Positions 31,096 to 42,694 are shown, numbered from the stretch's first letter. The stretch is DNA of 64,000 nucleotides from Coenobita brevimanus (GCA_032717465.1 CM064691.1:2358815-2422814); one strand, 5' to 3'. Made by a program: numbers and translations. The notes: a model not told the origin generated them from the sequence alone.

Positions 31096-34000
31096 GCCCG
31101 CCCCTGCACCTCCCCACGGTGGCGGGGGCCACCTCACATCAGTACAGACCCCCAGTCTACGACCAAATTCGTCTGAATGGGGTCAAGGCTAGAGTACTGG
31201 TGGACACGGGAGCTGCCAGGTCATGCCTGTACTCTCACTTCTACTCCCGTCACACTTCTGCTTTTGGCCCCCTTTTCTCCACCTCAGCCAACCTCGTAGA
31301 CGTGGGGGTTGGCCCCTTGCCTATCCGTGGGGAAACCTGGGCCCTTCGGACCAACACCCACCAACAAGTCTCCACCACTCACCCTTTCATCATATTTGAC
31401 TCCACATGCCGTCAGTATGACGGATACCTAGGACTGGACCTTCTACAAAAACTCAGCACCAAGATTGACTGCTATCAATGCCACCTCCACTTCAGTCCAG
31501 CCCCCGCCCCCCCTCAGCAAAGAAAAAAACACAAGAAAAAACGCAAAACAAAACACTACCACCACCCACAAACCCTTCACACACACGCACCTTCCCCTGA
31601 CACTCACGTCCCCCAACACCTCTGCACGTGCAACCCCACCCCAACCTCACCCAACACCCCACTTCCCCACTCTCCATCATCATCCACCCCCCCACCTATA
31701 CCAACCACCTCCCCATCTTTCCCCGCCACGATTGCCTCCACCATCACCATCCCGCCGCACCACGAAGCTTGGGTGGAACTAAACAGACCCTCCGGTATCT
31801 TCGTCCTTTTCTCCCCCTCCTTACCTACCGGACCACTCTCATCCTGTCTAGTATCCCCCACCATCCTCCCCCCCCGGGCCCGAGCAATTCGAATCACTAA
31901 CCTCGCCACAACATCACTAACACTGCCTAGAGGACTCATCATTGGCGACACGGAAGAAGCCGAGCCATGCCACGCACCACCTTCTCACCACCCTACCCTT
32001 CCGGACCTACCCGGGCACCTATCCCCTTCCCAAACCAACAGCCTCCAACAATTACTCCTGGACTTCCAAGACCTATTCTCATCTGGCCCAACAGACCTCG
32101 GCCACACCACTTATCTCAGTCACGAGATACACACGACCGGACCACCCATTCGCCACAAAAACCCTAAGCAGCGGGCAGAGGAAGACCGGCAGGTCCAGGA
32201 CATGCTTGATGCCGGTGTTATCTCCAACTCCACCAGCCCGTGGTCCTCCCCCGTCGTACTCATGAGAAAAAAAGACGGAACCATGCGACTCTGCGTTGAT
32301 TACCGCAGAGTAAATGATGTGACCATCAAGGACGCCACACCCCTACCCCGAATCGATGACTCCCTCGACTCCCTGCACAGCTCCACCTGGTTCTCCACCC
32401 TCAACCTGCAATCGGGGTACTGGCAGGTCCCCGTTCACCCATACGACAAACAAAAAACCGCCTTCTCGACCTCAAACGGGAAACACTATGAATTTAATGT
32501 CCTCCCATCTGGGCTCTGTAATGCCCCAGCCACGTTCTCCCATCTGATGGAATCCGTATTGAGCGGCTTAACCTGGGAAATCTGTCTGGCCTACCTAGAT
32601 GACATCATCGTCTTTAGCCACACCTGGGCCGACCACTTCCACCGCCTCAAACAGGTGTTCCTACGCATCCGCAATGCAGGTCTTAAACTCAAGCCAACAA
32701 AATGCGTCCTAGCCGAACGATCCGTCTCCTTCCTAGGACACATGATCGGAGCCAAGGGCATCTCACCTGATCCCGACAAACTATGTGCCATTGCCGAAAT
32801 CCCTCTACCACGAGACGTCCACGAAACCCAGGCCTTCCTAAGCCTTATGTCATACTATATATGTTTCATGAAAGGGTTTGCAGACATAGCCAAACCACTT
32901 CATGAGATGACAAAAAAGGGCAAGCCGTTTGTCTGGACCGAAACTAGAAAGACCGCATTCAACAACCTCAAATCCAAACTGATTTCAGCCCCCGTCGTCG
33001 CATTCCCAGACTACAACCTCCCTTTTCGTCTGTACACCAACGTTTCCCTCATAGCCTTAGGGGCTGTCCTCGCGCAAGTACAACACGGGCGCGAACACAT
33101 CATCGCCTGCGCCAGCCGCACTCTAAATCAAGCCGAACGGAATTATGCGGTCACCAAACGCGAGTGCCTCTGTTTAATCTGGGCTCTAGAATACTTCCGT
33201 TCATACATCTCTGGCACCCACGTGGTCATCATCACGGACCACCAATCACTACAATGGCTACGCAAATCCAGTACCAACAATGCCCAACTCATTTGATGGC
33301 GGGAAGCTCTCGAAGAGTTCAATTTTGAAATCTCGTACCGCCCAGGCAAATTGCACACTAATGCCAACGCCCTATCCCGCCTACCCATCAAAGCCGTCTG
33401 CCCCAAACCAGACCTAATTCAAATATGGAAAGATAAACAATGCCCTACCTGGATCCCGCCACACACATTCGCCAAGCTACACCTCCACGGCAATCACCCG
33501 TACGATGCAGACGGGCACATTGTCCTCAACCCCACCACGGCCCATGAAGCTATGCTACACCTCCACGCCAACAACGGCATCCACCTTGGCACCAAGAAAC
33601 TTTTACAAGTTTTCTCTGACATGTATTGGACAGCTAACCCATCCACCATTGCTAAAAACATCATCCAAACATGCCGTGCCTGTGCTTTAGGGAAAGACAT
33701 CACTCGCACACCTGGCCCTTCAGGCAAACTAACTGCACAAAAACCATGGCAACTGCTTTCTCTCGACGTCGTCGGCATCCTCACACCGAAAGCAGGATAC
33801 AAATATATTATCGTGTTCGTTGATGTCTACTCAAAGTTCATCATCGCTTGCCCTGCCAAAGACCACAATGCCGAAGCGGTCGCCAACACCCTGGTCCGCC
33901 ACGTCTTCCCTTATTTTGGCATTCCCCAAGCCCTACACTCGGATAATGCCCCAGAATGCACAGGGAAAGTATGGGAAGAACTTGCCAAAATATTCGGCTA

Positions 34001-34304
34001 CTGCATCTCCCACTCACTCCCCTACTGGCCACAGGGTAACAGCATATGCGAGAGAAGTCATCGGTCTCTCCTGAATCAAGTCAGGACCAGAATCCTGCAG
34101 ACAGGCAATGACGGTTGGCCCGCCCACGTCAAAATTGTTCAATGGGGTCTAAATACCTGCCCACGAGACGACGGCGTAACCCCCCCACGAGCGAGTATTT
34201 TGGGAATCCCCACTCCTCCTACCCCTCCGCCCTCCAACCCCTCCCTCTCCCACCGACCCCCTCCACCACCTCCAATCCCAACAAGATCTTGCACCAGATA
34301 CTAA
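31087..34304 (+). pseudogene. Pol: protease, reverse transcriptase, RNase H, integrase (one stop codon)
   Basis: Polyprotein for copying and integrating the element. Protease: RVLVDTGAARSCLY (DTGA active site) near 31190. A Pro-rich spacer (31500-31720) follows. Reverse transcriptase: KKDGTMRLCVDYRRVND, STLNLQSGYWQVPVHPYD, LPSGLCNAPATF and catalytic CLAYLDDIIVF near 32590. RNase H: LYTNVSLIALGAVLAQ, where the first catalytic Asp may be Asn (TNVS against the usual TDAS), then ITDHQSLQWL. A TGA at 33295-33297 interrupts where copy 2 has Arg (LIRW). Integrase follows from 33298: zinc-binding HANNGIHLGTKKLL..CRACALGK, core Asp in LLSLDVVGI, Asp in LHSDNAPECTG, Glu in NSICERSHRSL. The frame shifts in a C run at about 34180-34186. 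Confidence 0.9.
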
Positions 34305-35217
34305 CCCCTCCAACCCCTGCAAGCCGGGTGACTACGTGGCTGTTGCACACCTGCCCATCCCCACCAAGACTTCCCCCCAGTTCGATGGCCCCTTCAAAAT
34401 TATCAGGGTCCCTAACCCTTACCAAGTTATCATAGATCACCACGGACAACCGCGCACGTACCGAAACCGCCACGTGCGCCCCTTCCACCCCTCCAACAAT
34501 GACCACCCCCACACCAGCGCGCCCCGCACCTCTCCACACACACCTGTCCCATTGGTGTCTTCTAAGAATTACCCCCCCGACTCCTACTCATACTCCTTCT
34601 CACCCCCACCCTCCACATCACCCATGAGCACGCCGCCTCCCACCTCAACCACCCCCAACACCCCACCCACCCACACTGACACCAACCACCAACCCCCCAA
34701 GCCCACCCTTGACCAACCAACACCTAAACCCCTGTCTCTACCACCAGATCCTGCATCGCCGCCCTCAACTCAACCTCCGCCCCACCAACTCAGCCGACCC
34801 ACACCCAACCCTACCACACCACCACCCCCCATCACAGACCACCCTCACAACAGCCAACACACCACCCGACCCACTGCACCACTCTCCAGCCCACCACGTG
34901 CAACCACTACACCACGTGAACACGCCGCCCACCCACCTACACCCCCCTTACCCCACGACCATTCTCACTACACACGACACACTGCACCCCCACCCGATAC
35001 CCCACCCACCCCCGGCCACACCCCCTCACCGCCACGTGTTCACCCACCTTCACCACTGACGCCCACCCTCACCACCACCACCACAAGATGGGAATGCATT
35101 TCATGCCCACCCTCCAGGTACACACCTACACCACCACCCACAAGACCCACCAGTCACCACCTAAACCCACCCCCACCCCAAGCACCACCCCCATCACCCT
35201 ACACCTCCACCAGGTAA
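34180..35217 (+). pseudogene. integrase C-terminal GPF/Y-like module and Pro/Thr/His-rich spacer
   Basis: After the extra C at 34180-34186 the reading continues in the next frame: HERVFWESPLLLP, NPSNPCKPGDYVAVAHLP, then SPQFDGPFKIIRVPNPYQV and TYRNRHVRPFHP, the small beta-barrel module found at integrase C-termini of gypsy elements. From about 34500 some 230 codons are dominated by Pro, Thr, Ser and His with no recognisable fold. The C-terminal domain that follows is in the integrase frame again. The same layout is seen at 21660-22550. Confidence 0.7.
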
Positions 35218-35614
35218 AATGGAATCTCTCCAAATCCCAATTCCCCAAAGCACAACGCTCCTCCCACCCACCCGGCCCTTATAAAAACCCCACACTCCCC
35301 TCTCACGCCAGCATCCGACTCCTGCCTCCGCACCAAGCACAACCACCCGAGATGAGCATTGAGAGGATCCACTGGCAGCCCCACAACCGCCAACAGGTCA
35401 GGCTCAGGGCAACACGCCAGTTTCTCCGTATCCTCAGCCGGACCGACTGCCAATCCTCCCTCCGGCTTACTCTCAACCACCACCGAGAGCCAAACCCCAC
35501 CACCCTCCACTGGACCAACTTCCTCCGACACCTCACCCCGGCCCATCGAACATCCACCACCACAACATACCACCTTCAGTCACGGGATCGTGACTTTCTC
35601 AAGACGGAGGGTGG
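35218..35614 (+). CDS. uncharacterised C-terminal domain after the integrase
   Basis: Frame open from at least 35199 to the polypurine tract and beyond. Residues include SIERIHWQPHNRQQVRLRA, RQFLRILSRTDCQSSL, LNHHREPNPTTLHWTNFLRH, LTPAHRTSTTTTYHLQSRDR and DFLKTEGG. Copy 2 keeps the same block (EPNP..HHWT.LL.HLTP.HRT...TYHLQ..GRDF), so selection probably maintained it. No zinc finger, chromodomain or transmembrane segment is seen. It lies where some gypsy elements carry an extra domain or env, but I do not recognise it. Confidence 0.5.
35601..35614 (+). promoter_or_regulatory. polypurine tract
   Basis: AAGACGGAGGGTGG directly precedes the 3' LTR start TAAAATACCC, the expected place for second-strand priming. 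Confidence 0.65.
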
Positions 35615-38321
35615 TAAAATACCCGCCGCCGCTGGACCACTCACCCCGCCACCCCCCACCCCACCACCACACCACCACCCCAGGAGGACACCATGGTGGG
35701 GTTAGTAACCCAGGACAAGAGGGTCACCAGGACACCCCTGTCCAGAGTCCCTCTTCCCCGCAACTGTCACAACACCAGGTGAGCGGGAAGAGGCAACGAC
35801 ACTGCAGGCGGGGCAGCCTTCACCAGGTTCGGCGTGGGACTGATCCCGAGTCAGTCCCAGGCAACACCGCAGTACGGCCACCGTACGTACCTGGGAAGGA
35901 GCGGTCACTGTTCGCCCTTCAGTTGTTTTCCTCTGTGACACCGCCATCACGGCCACCGTACGTGAAGGGGGAGGGAGTGGCCACCGTACGCCCCTCAGTC
36001 ACAGCCACCTCTGGGGACAGCCTCAGGGCGTTAGTTATTGAACGCGCCCCGACTGGCAGAGAGAGGAATAGTGGAACCGCGATCACAGCCACAGTACGTG
36101 ACAGGGAGGGAATGGCCACCATACGCCCCTCATCCACTATTTCCTCCTACTACGGGAGTAACACTGCGTTCACGTCCACCGTACATGACGGGGAAGGAGC
36201 TGCCACCATACGCCCTTCAGTTACTTCCTGAAGGGCAGGCAGGCCCACGGCTACGGCCTTTTTACGTACCAGGGTAAGCAGACCCTCAGCTGCGGCCTCT
36301 GTATGTACCGGAGAGGGCGCTGCCCCTGTGCACCCCTCTCCTGCCTTTTCCTCCTACGGGAGTAACACCGCGTTCACGGCCACTGTACATGACGAGGAAG
36401 GTGCGGCCACCGTACACCCTTCAGTTACTTCCCGGCAGGTAGGCAAGCCCACGGCTATGGCTGCAGTGTGTGCAAGTGTAAGTAGACCCTCGGCTATGGC
36501 CTCTGCACACACCGGAGAGGGCGCTGCCCCCGTGTACCCCTCTCCTGCTTTTCCTCCTTCGGGAGCAGCACCGCCAGCACTGTCTTAGTACGTGCGGGGG
36601 AAGGAGCGGCCACCGTACGCCCTTCCGCTGCGAGCCCTAGGAGTTACAAAACCGCGTTCACAGCCACCGTACGGGACGGGGATGGAGTGGCCACCGTACG
36701 CCCCTCATTCATGATTCCGAAGGCCCTCCCGAAGCAGGAGGTCCCTTGTGCGGCTGACCCCTTTCCTCTTGGCTGCGTGGGACGCCCTTTGTCTCCCAAC
36801 AGGAGCGGTTCCCCGGAGGTGCTGTTGGAGTGGTGGTGTGGCCCAGTCCAAGCCCTACCACCTACCCCTGGGAGGTCCCTGTCCCTGACGGAAACCCGAT
36901 GGAGGTGGCGCCGCAGTTCACCCCTGACGACGCTTTCTCCTGTAGGCGGCCACAGTCCCTGGACTCCCAGGTCTGGCCAGCAGCCCCCAGGCCCAGACAA
37001 CCCGGGCTCTCACTCTTCTTGGAGCCAGAGGCGCCAGGCCCGCCTCCTGCACCTGTTTGGCCCTAGTCCCGAGGGCCACCTCTCAGGTCGAGGCCCCCAG
37101 ACTGGAGGGCCTCCCTGCACACCACCAACGAGGCCCCAGTGCGAAGGCCGCCTCTCAGGTCGAGGCTCCCAGACAGGAGGGCCTCCCTGCACCCCGACGA
37201 CGACTACGACCCGGGCAGTGATGCCCCCTGCGGGCAGTGCGTTGTCCCCTGCAGGAGGGCTCCCCATAGGGTTCCTCTCTCACGCCCCGGACATGCAACA
37301 TGTGATGCCCAGGAAAAATATGGGTACACAGTGACTCTAATAACGCTAGTGCCATGAACAGTCAAGACAGAAGTGCACAGTGATAAGTGATCGAGTACAG
37401 GCCCAAGTAATAGATAAGTGACTAAAGTTACCTACAGTGTATAGAGACCCGGTACTTGGCAAAGCAGAAAAGATCAATAACTATATACGGGAGGACTTTT
37501 AGAAATTGTGGGTTGAGATCAGAGGTGTGCGGGAATTATCAGAAACTTGTGAACTAGTGCTACTGAAGCAAAGTGACTTCCACGAGTGTCGCGACCTGCA
37601 CCCTACCCTATCTATCTATCTATTGCCAGACGCCTCAATCCCGTTTGGGGTGGCCACAAACAAATCGCCTCCAAGTCGCCCTGTCCCCCGTCATTTCACT
37701 GCCCTGCTCCCAACTCACACCCCCCTCTCTCATATACCTCTCCACCCCATCCCTCCATCTCATCCTCGGCCTCCCCCTCCCTCTTCCCCCCTCCACCTCA
37801 CTCACATACACTCTCTTCGTCAGTCTCTCACCCTCCATCCTCTCCACATGGCCAAACCACCTCAGTGTGTTCCTCATAACGCTTCCTATCACATCCACAT
37901 CCACACCACACCACCTGCTCCCTACCCACTTACGGTAATATTCATTCCCCCAACTCTTGGTCACATCCTCTCCTAGTGTATCGAACTTAATATATAAAAC
38001 GCCATCTCTGCCTAGAAACAGTATACGGGTATTGTATTATTAAAACAATTATTCATGTATAAGTGAAGAGTGACATTGTGTGACTATAATCATTTATATT
38101 AAAGGTTAACTCTGTGTTTCCTGTCTCCACACATATCCAATATCTCTTTGTGTATATTGTAACGGTGTAAGAATTAAGACAATAGATGTGTTAAGGTGTA
38201 CTGCCTGATTTTTATGTCCTGTTCCTTTGTGGGTGCTTTACTTCCAGTCCGGAAAGAGGACCCCGCTCAGTCGCTGGTGTTTTTAGGACGAGAGGTTGGA
38301 CTAAAAACACCCAGCATAACA
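35615..38321 (+). repeat. 3' LTR with a nested RTE insertion
   Basis: Matches 27786-30159. It is 2707 bp because of a 304-bp RTE-A insertion and its 15-bp target duplication at 37594-37927; without these it is about 2388 bp. It ends ACACCCAGCATAACA, followed by GTATC. Confidence 0.9.
37609..37912 (-). mobile_element. RTE-A insertion in the 3' LTR, with target duplication
   Basis: A 5'-truncated minus-strand copy of the last ~300 bp with a (TATC)n tail. It is flanked by ACCTGCACCCTACCC (37594-37608) and ACCTGCTCCCTACCC (37913-37927), a 15-bp duplication with one mismatch. The empty site is in the 5' LTR at 29746-29760. The coding end (GHVERM, GRPRMRWRDGVERY) is still open. Confidence 0.9.
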
Positions 38322-38400
38322 GTATCAAATGCGAGGGTCTAAAATAAAATCTTGGCCAGGATAGTGTGATTAATTTGTGAATTTTCAGTCTGGTTATTAC
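38322..38400 (+). repeat. SINE, right part (continues 27503-27785)
   Basis: CTTGGCCAGGATAGTGTGAT then TAATTTGTGAATTTTCAG corresponds to CCGGCCAGACCAGTGATTAA and TTTGTTAAGTTTCAG of the SINE at 19741, confirming that the LTR element is inserted in the tRNA-like head. Confidence 0.6.
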
Positions 38401-38584
38401 ACAGCAACGTCCAGACAGCCCAAGTTTGCCCAGTCCAATGGGCCACGCTCCCATTCACTCATCATTCAAGCCCCCAGAATCCTAGCTCTGTCAGATATGC
38501 CAAAAACATTCACCACATTCTGTAGCTTCACATAATCATATCCAATAGAGTCAATCCGGATGCTGTCACGTTAAAAAAAGAGTG

Positions 38585-38830
38585 CCAAATCCCTTATCAT
38601 GCACTTCTCCTCACAACATTCGTCCAACCAGCTTGATCCCAATTGTCATTTCCCTAGCCTCACCAACTTCCAAACCTCTCTTCCTCACACACTCATCCAC
38701 CATATCTCTCCACCTTCTCCTTGGCCTACCTCACCTCCTCCCTCCTTCAAATTCACTCAGATATACCTTTTTCACCACCCTACTGTTATCCATTCCCACC
38801 ACGACTGTACCATCTCAGTACACTCATGTA
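38585..38830 (-). mobile_element. RTE-like C-terminal relic (separate subfamily)
   Basis: Minus-strand codons resemble DNSRVVKKVYLSEFEG then RPRRRWRDMVDE, the C-terminal block of RTE elements, but diverge from RTE-A. No tail is clear; a SINE follows. Confidence 0.5.
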
Positions 38831-38948
38831 ATGCCACTCAGGGATGAGCGAGGCTGGTCACTCTCATCTTTAATGTCAGGACCAACTTGCCTAGCCCCAA
38901 GCTCCTATTCTTCTCATGGGGCAACACAGATTTGATGATGATGATGAA
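38826..38948 (+). repeat. SINE family S1, 3' fragment
   Basis: Matches ATGCCACTCAGGGATGA..GAGGCTGGTCACTCTCATC and ends CTCATGGGGCAAC then GATGATGATGATG. The same 3' end is at 58180-58310 (plus) and, inverted, at 42698-42830. Confidence 0.7.
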
Positions 38949-39000
38949 CTTCAATTTCCATATTAAATGAATACTGGTACTGTACTCAGAAAGCACTTAC

Positions 39001-39150
39001 TATTAGGTGGAAGGCAAGTGGAATTTATCCATGTGGATGATGTGGACAGTGGGTGTGGGTAGTGGCAGTGTTTGCAGGGTTGGGGTTGGTGCCAAAGTGT
39101 GAGGATGCGAGGGAGGCTGGTGGCCACGAGCGATAGCGTGCAGAGCCAGT
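39001..39150 (-). CDS. possible host exon
   Basis: On the minus strand ACACACAG precedes 39150 and ACCTAATA|GTAAGT ends it, a consensus donor. One frame is open through the donor (49 codons: WLCTLSLVATSLPRILTL, HCHYPHPLSTSS); another runs to a TAA at 39003-39005 (LALHAIARGHQPPS, VHIIHMDKFHLPST). The acceptor is pyrimidine-poor and no partner exon is identified. It lies 2.9 kb past the stop codon of the four-exon gene, so it would belong to something else. From 39151 to 39655 only a (TG)n run (about 39459-39478) is notable. Confidence 0.2.
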
Positions 39151-39655
39151 CTGTGTGTGTTTAAGCTGTCTTGGCCAACCCTCTCACAAGATACAATGTT
39201 TTTCAGGTTACCTACAACATACAGGCACTAATGGTTATGGCAGCACTTACATAACTTATTATTTACTTAAGCACTTAAAATAGAGTGGAACACTTAGTGA
39301 TCACTTATAAGTTACATGAAAAATTATTCTTACAACTTAGGTTCTAAGCAACTTAAATACCATGAGCACTTACACATGAATCTTATAAGAGACACTTGCA
39401 ACTTATCACTATTGTATATGAGACTGTGATGGCCATTATGTAAAAGACTTGTTATGGGTGTGTGTGTGTGTGTGTGTGCAGGGACGTAAACAAGAGTTTG
39501 ACAGCTCCTGCCGCCCCAAGTTTGATGCTGCCTAGCGGCAGCACAACATTCTCAATCTCGCTCTTCATTGTCTCTTATGGCAAGGAAATTTCTCCTCCTC
39601 CTTAATATCTATCACTAACTGTTCTTCAATGAAAAAATCACTTTCACAATCTATT

Positions 39656-39893
39656 CTATCTATCTATTGCCAGATGCCTCAATCCCGTTTGGGGTGGACA
39701 CAAACAAATCGCCTCCACGTCGCCCTGTCCCCTGCCATTTCACTGCCCTGCTCCCAACTCACACCCCCCTCTCTCATATACCTCTCCACCCCATCCCTCC
39801 ATCTCATCCTCAGCCTCCCCCTCGCTCTTCCCCCCTCCACCTCACATACACTCTCTTCGTCAGTCTCTCACCCTCCATCCTCTCTACATGGCC
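39656..39893 (-). mobile_element. RTE-A 3'-end copy
   Basis: A tail of (CTAT)n at 39656-39668, the UTR GGGGTGGACACAAACAAATC and about 220 bp of the C-terminal coding region, ending at ATGGCC near 39893. Target duplication not clear. Confidence 0.8.
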
Positions 39894-40201
39894 ACATTCG
39901 CTGCTCACATATTTAGCAACCATGTCACGCATGTACTCCTTTTATAGCCAAACTGGACATAAGGGAGGGTGGGTGATACAAGGGGAGGAACATGTAATCT
40001 CCACCATAACTATCCAGGCACTCATACTGGCTGGGTGGTCAGTTATGTGGGTTGGTGGAAACGAGGGCATGTTGCTACACTCCAGGAAATTATATTCAAA
40101 CTACAAAGTTCAAATTCTAATCAGGGAAGCAATGGCTGGACTGATATGGATAATACTTGCCCTCTATTGTACTTGGAGTGTGGATCAACAGGGACAGTTG
40201 T

Positions 40202-40879
40202 TTAACCCCTAACCACCAGGTGTCAGTCAGAACTGTCATGAAATTGGTGGCGCGGCGGCACCAGGTGTCGTCGAGACCGCAATTGATTCCACGCCACAAT
40301 TTGAAGTGGCTGCCACTTGATCTCGTCACCCAAGAGTACAGAGTGACTCTCATCACCTCACACAAACTTACCTCAGTCGTCTCTGTGACTTAGCCAGATG
40401 CTGAACGATGTTTTCTGAGACTTCTCGTCCGATTCCACTCCCCCCTCACGCAGACCCCTGGCCTCATCCACCCCTGCCAAGCCCCTTTCCAAGGATACTG
40501 TGAAAGGGTTCAGTGACAGTGCCACAAGGAGTGCCTTGGACACCAATGTACCTAGTTCATTTAGTATGGAGAAATTATCAAGTTGACAGGAAAGCCAAAG
40601 TTGGGACCGCATGTGCATGCATGAATACATCCTGCCTCTCATGCCAAAAGTTAATCATCTACTCATCCTTACTCATCGACGCAACCATCTACAGACCTGG
40701 GGACGCTTCTATTTGTAAGAAGACTTGGTGAGTAATATGGTCTTTAATTTGTTTCCCTCACTGCTATAAGCTACCTTCTGAGATATTAAGGTTTGAAAAC
40801 AAGCAAATTTGGGAAAATTGCTCATACTGAGAGGATGACCGCAATAAAAATAGCCCAGCACCTACAGGTTAAGGGTTAA
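40202..40879. mobile_element. TTAA-flanked piggyBac-like MITE
   Basis: TTAA at 40202-40205 and 40876-40879. Ends CCCCTAACCACCAGGTG and, reverse complemented, CCCTTAACCTGTAGGTG are imperfect inverted repeats. The 670-bp interior has no recognisable transposase. From 40880 to 41540 the DNA is AT-rich without features. Confidence 0.45.
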
Positions 40880-42092
40880 TGAAAATACATAAATAAAAGA
40901 AAACTCATTCCTCTAAAATTACAAAGGATAACCAAATACCTGTTACTTGTAAATCTATAAAATAGTAAAGACAAAAAATTCACATTCTTTCAAGATAATG
41001 TTTACATTGCCTATACTGGTACAGTTGTATAAAGAACCTGAAGTTTGTAAAAACATAATTATGCCAATACCTAGAAAAATCTTAGGTAGACTAGTATAAG
41101 CTGCACTGAAAGACATAATAACAAAGGGGAAAAAAATCAACTGAACATTTACATACACTCTCACACAATTGCAGGAGTAAATACCCTTTAGAAGCATTTA
41201 TGAATTTATAATAAAGCAAAATCAAGAATTAAATAAATTAATAAAATTGCATTACCAAAAATTAATATAAAAAACCTGTGCAATAAAAAAAAAAAAATTG
41301 TATATAAAGTTGCAGAAAACAGAAAGGGATGAAGGTTACCAGATACAGTCTGTTCTCATGACAGGTCAGGGATGTACTAAAACAAATATCACAACTTTTG
41401 CTGTATAACTGGTGCTGCAAGCAGGAAGAAAATAGAAAATCTGCTTTATAAGTGGCAGTTCTCTAAATTACAATGAACTTTACCCCTTCAGTCTTATCAC
41501 ATGTTCAAAATATTATGGTCGCTATTACCAAAGAATTTCAATTAACCATGACAGCTGCTTGTGGCAAAAGGCTTAATGAAGCTATACTTAACCCTTCACT
41601 TTTGAAGTCTCCCAAAAACTGAATAAAACTATCTGATGATAGCAAGAACAGAAAATGTCACTGTATTCAGGGGGTTAGTAGTAAAAATGGGACATAAAGA
41701 GGACTTACTGCACTTGATCCCTTGCATCTGGGTGCTCTCCCTTTCAGTTTACTCTTGTTGCTACTTGATGCCTTTATTCAAGTTAGGAAAGGCTTCTTCT
41801 ACTGAACAGGTTTATTAAGGCTATGTCTCTCCAGTTTGGTACTTCTATCCAATGCTGAATAAAACTGTCAGGATATGAAAAGAATGAAATGAAACAGATA
41901 TCCCATGGACCAGTAAGCTGATTTAAGTGCTTTCTCTCCACTTTGCTTCCCTCCTTCCTTGTCCACCTTCTCTACCCCTTTCTTTTCTCCTTTCACTTCA
42001 CCCCTAACTCCTGACTTCCTCACTCTTTAACCCCGATTCTTCTTCCTCTGGCTCCTCCACCCTCACTCCTGCTTTAGGTGTGTAAGTGTCCA

Positions 42093-42179
42093 TCATAGGT
42101 CATCATCCGTCAGCGGCAACACACAGTCCTCTGTTCTGTACACCCAACACAGTTGCTCGTACATTCGACGAAGGTGTTC
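42093..42179 (-). CDS. host gene, terminal coding exon (exon D)
   Basis: The acceptor on the minus strand is CATTCTATTCCCAG, preceded by a long pyrimidine run (TTTTTTTTTACC), with the exon starting at 42179. It reads EHLRRMYEQLCWVYRTED then CVLPLTDDDL and stops with TGA at 42095-42093. Phase 0 at its start fits the phase-0 end of exon C (43803). The last residues are acidic. I do not recognise the protein. An AATAAA lies about 280 bases downstream on the minus strand (near 41811-41816) as a possible polyadenylation signal. The intron to exon C is 1.6 kb and holds an RTE-A copy and a SINE. Confidence 0.65.
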   Translation of the reverse strand, partial: EHLRRMYEQLCWVYRTEDCVLPLTDDDL

Positions 42180-42274
42180 CTGGGAATAGAATGGTAAAAA
42201 AAAAAAGATGGGTATAAACAGGCTCCTGCATAACCCATTTAATCAAAGTGATGTCCTTTATAGTTTATTTCTAT

Positions 42275-42681
42275 CTATCTATCTATTGTTCGACACCTTA
42301 ATCCAGTAAGGGGTGGCCACAAACAAATTGCCTCCATGTCACCCTGTCCCCTGTCATTTTGCTGCACTCCCTCCAGCTCACACCCCTCTCTCTCATATAC
42401 CTCTCTACTCCATCCCTCCACTTCATCCTTGGCCCCCCTCCCTCTCCCCCCTTCCACCTAACTCACATACACTCTCCTTGTTAGTCTCTTGCTCTCCATC
42501 ATAACCACATGGCCAACTGACCTCGATGTACTCCTCCTAGCACTTTCTATCACATCCACATCCACACCACAATATTGCTTCACTTTTTCATTTGTCAGTC
42601 TGTTTCTCCATATAACTCCACAGGCTCCTCTCAAATAATTCATTTCCACTGCTCTCACTCTTGACTTGTGTCCTTCCAACA
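42275..42681 (-). mobile_element. RTE-A 3'-end copy with target duplication
   Basis: About 407 bp, flanked by AGTTTATTTCTAT at 42262-42274 and 42682-42694. The right copy overlaps the tail motif, so the length is 9-13 bp. It lies in the intron between exons C and D and covers the C-terminus (LLEGHKSRVRAVEM, GRVIWRNRL-like). Confidence 0.85.
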
Positions 42682-42694
42682 AGTTTATTTCTAT

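Larger units (their letters stand above)
27786..38321 (+). mobile_element. nearly complete gypsy-type LTR retrotransposon with 2.4 kb LTRs
   Basis: Boundaries are fixed by a 5-bp direct repeat GTATC at 27781-27785 and 38322-38326 and by matching LTRs (27786-30159, 35615-38321). Internal order: primer binding site, gag, protease, reverse transcriptase, RNase H, integrase, GPF/Y-like module, Pro-rich spacer, C-terminal domain, polypurine tract. Order and motifs fit Ty3/gypsy. The LTRs differ by several percent by eye, and pol has one stop codon and at least one indel, so it is fairly young but defective. Confidence 0.9.

Noticed and set aside
31119..34304. Env-like or infectious retrovirus capacity in the LTR element
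   Set aside because: No signal peptide, transmembrane segment or env-type frame is visible; the extra domain after integrase is within the pol region.
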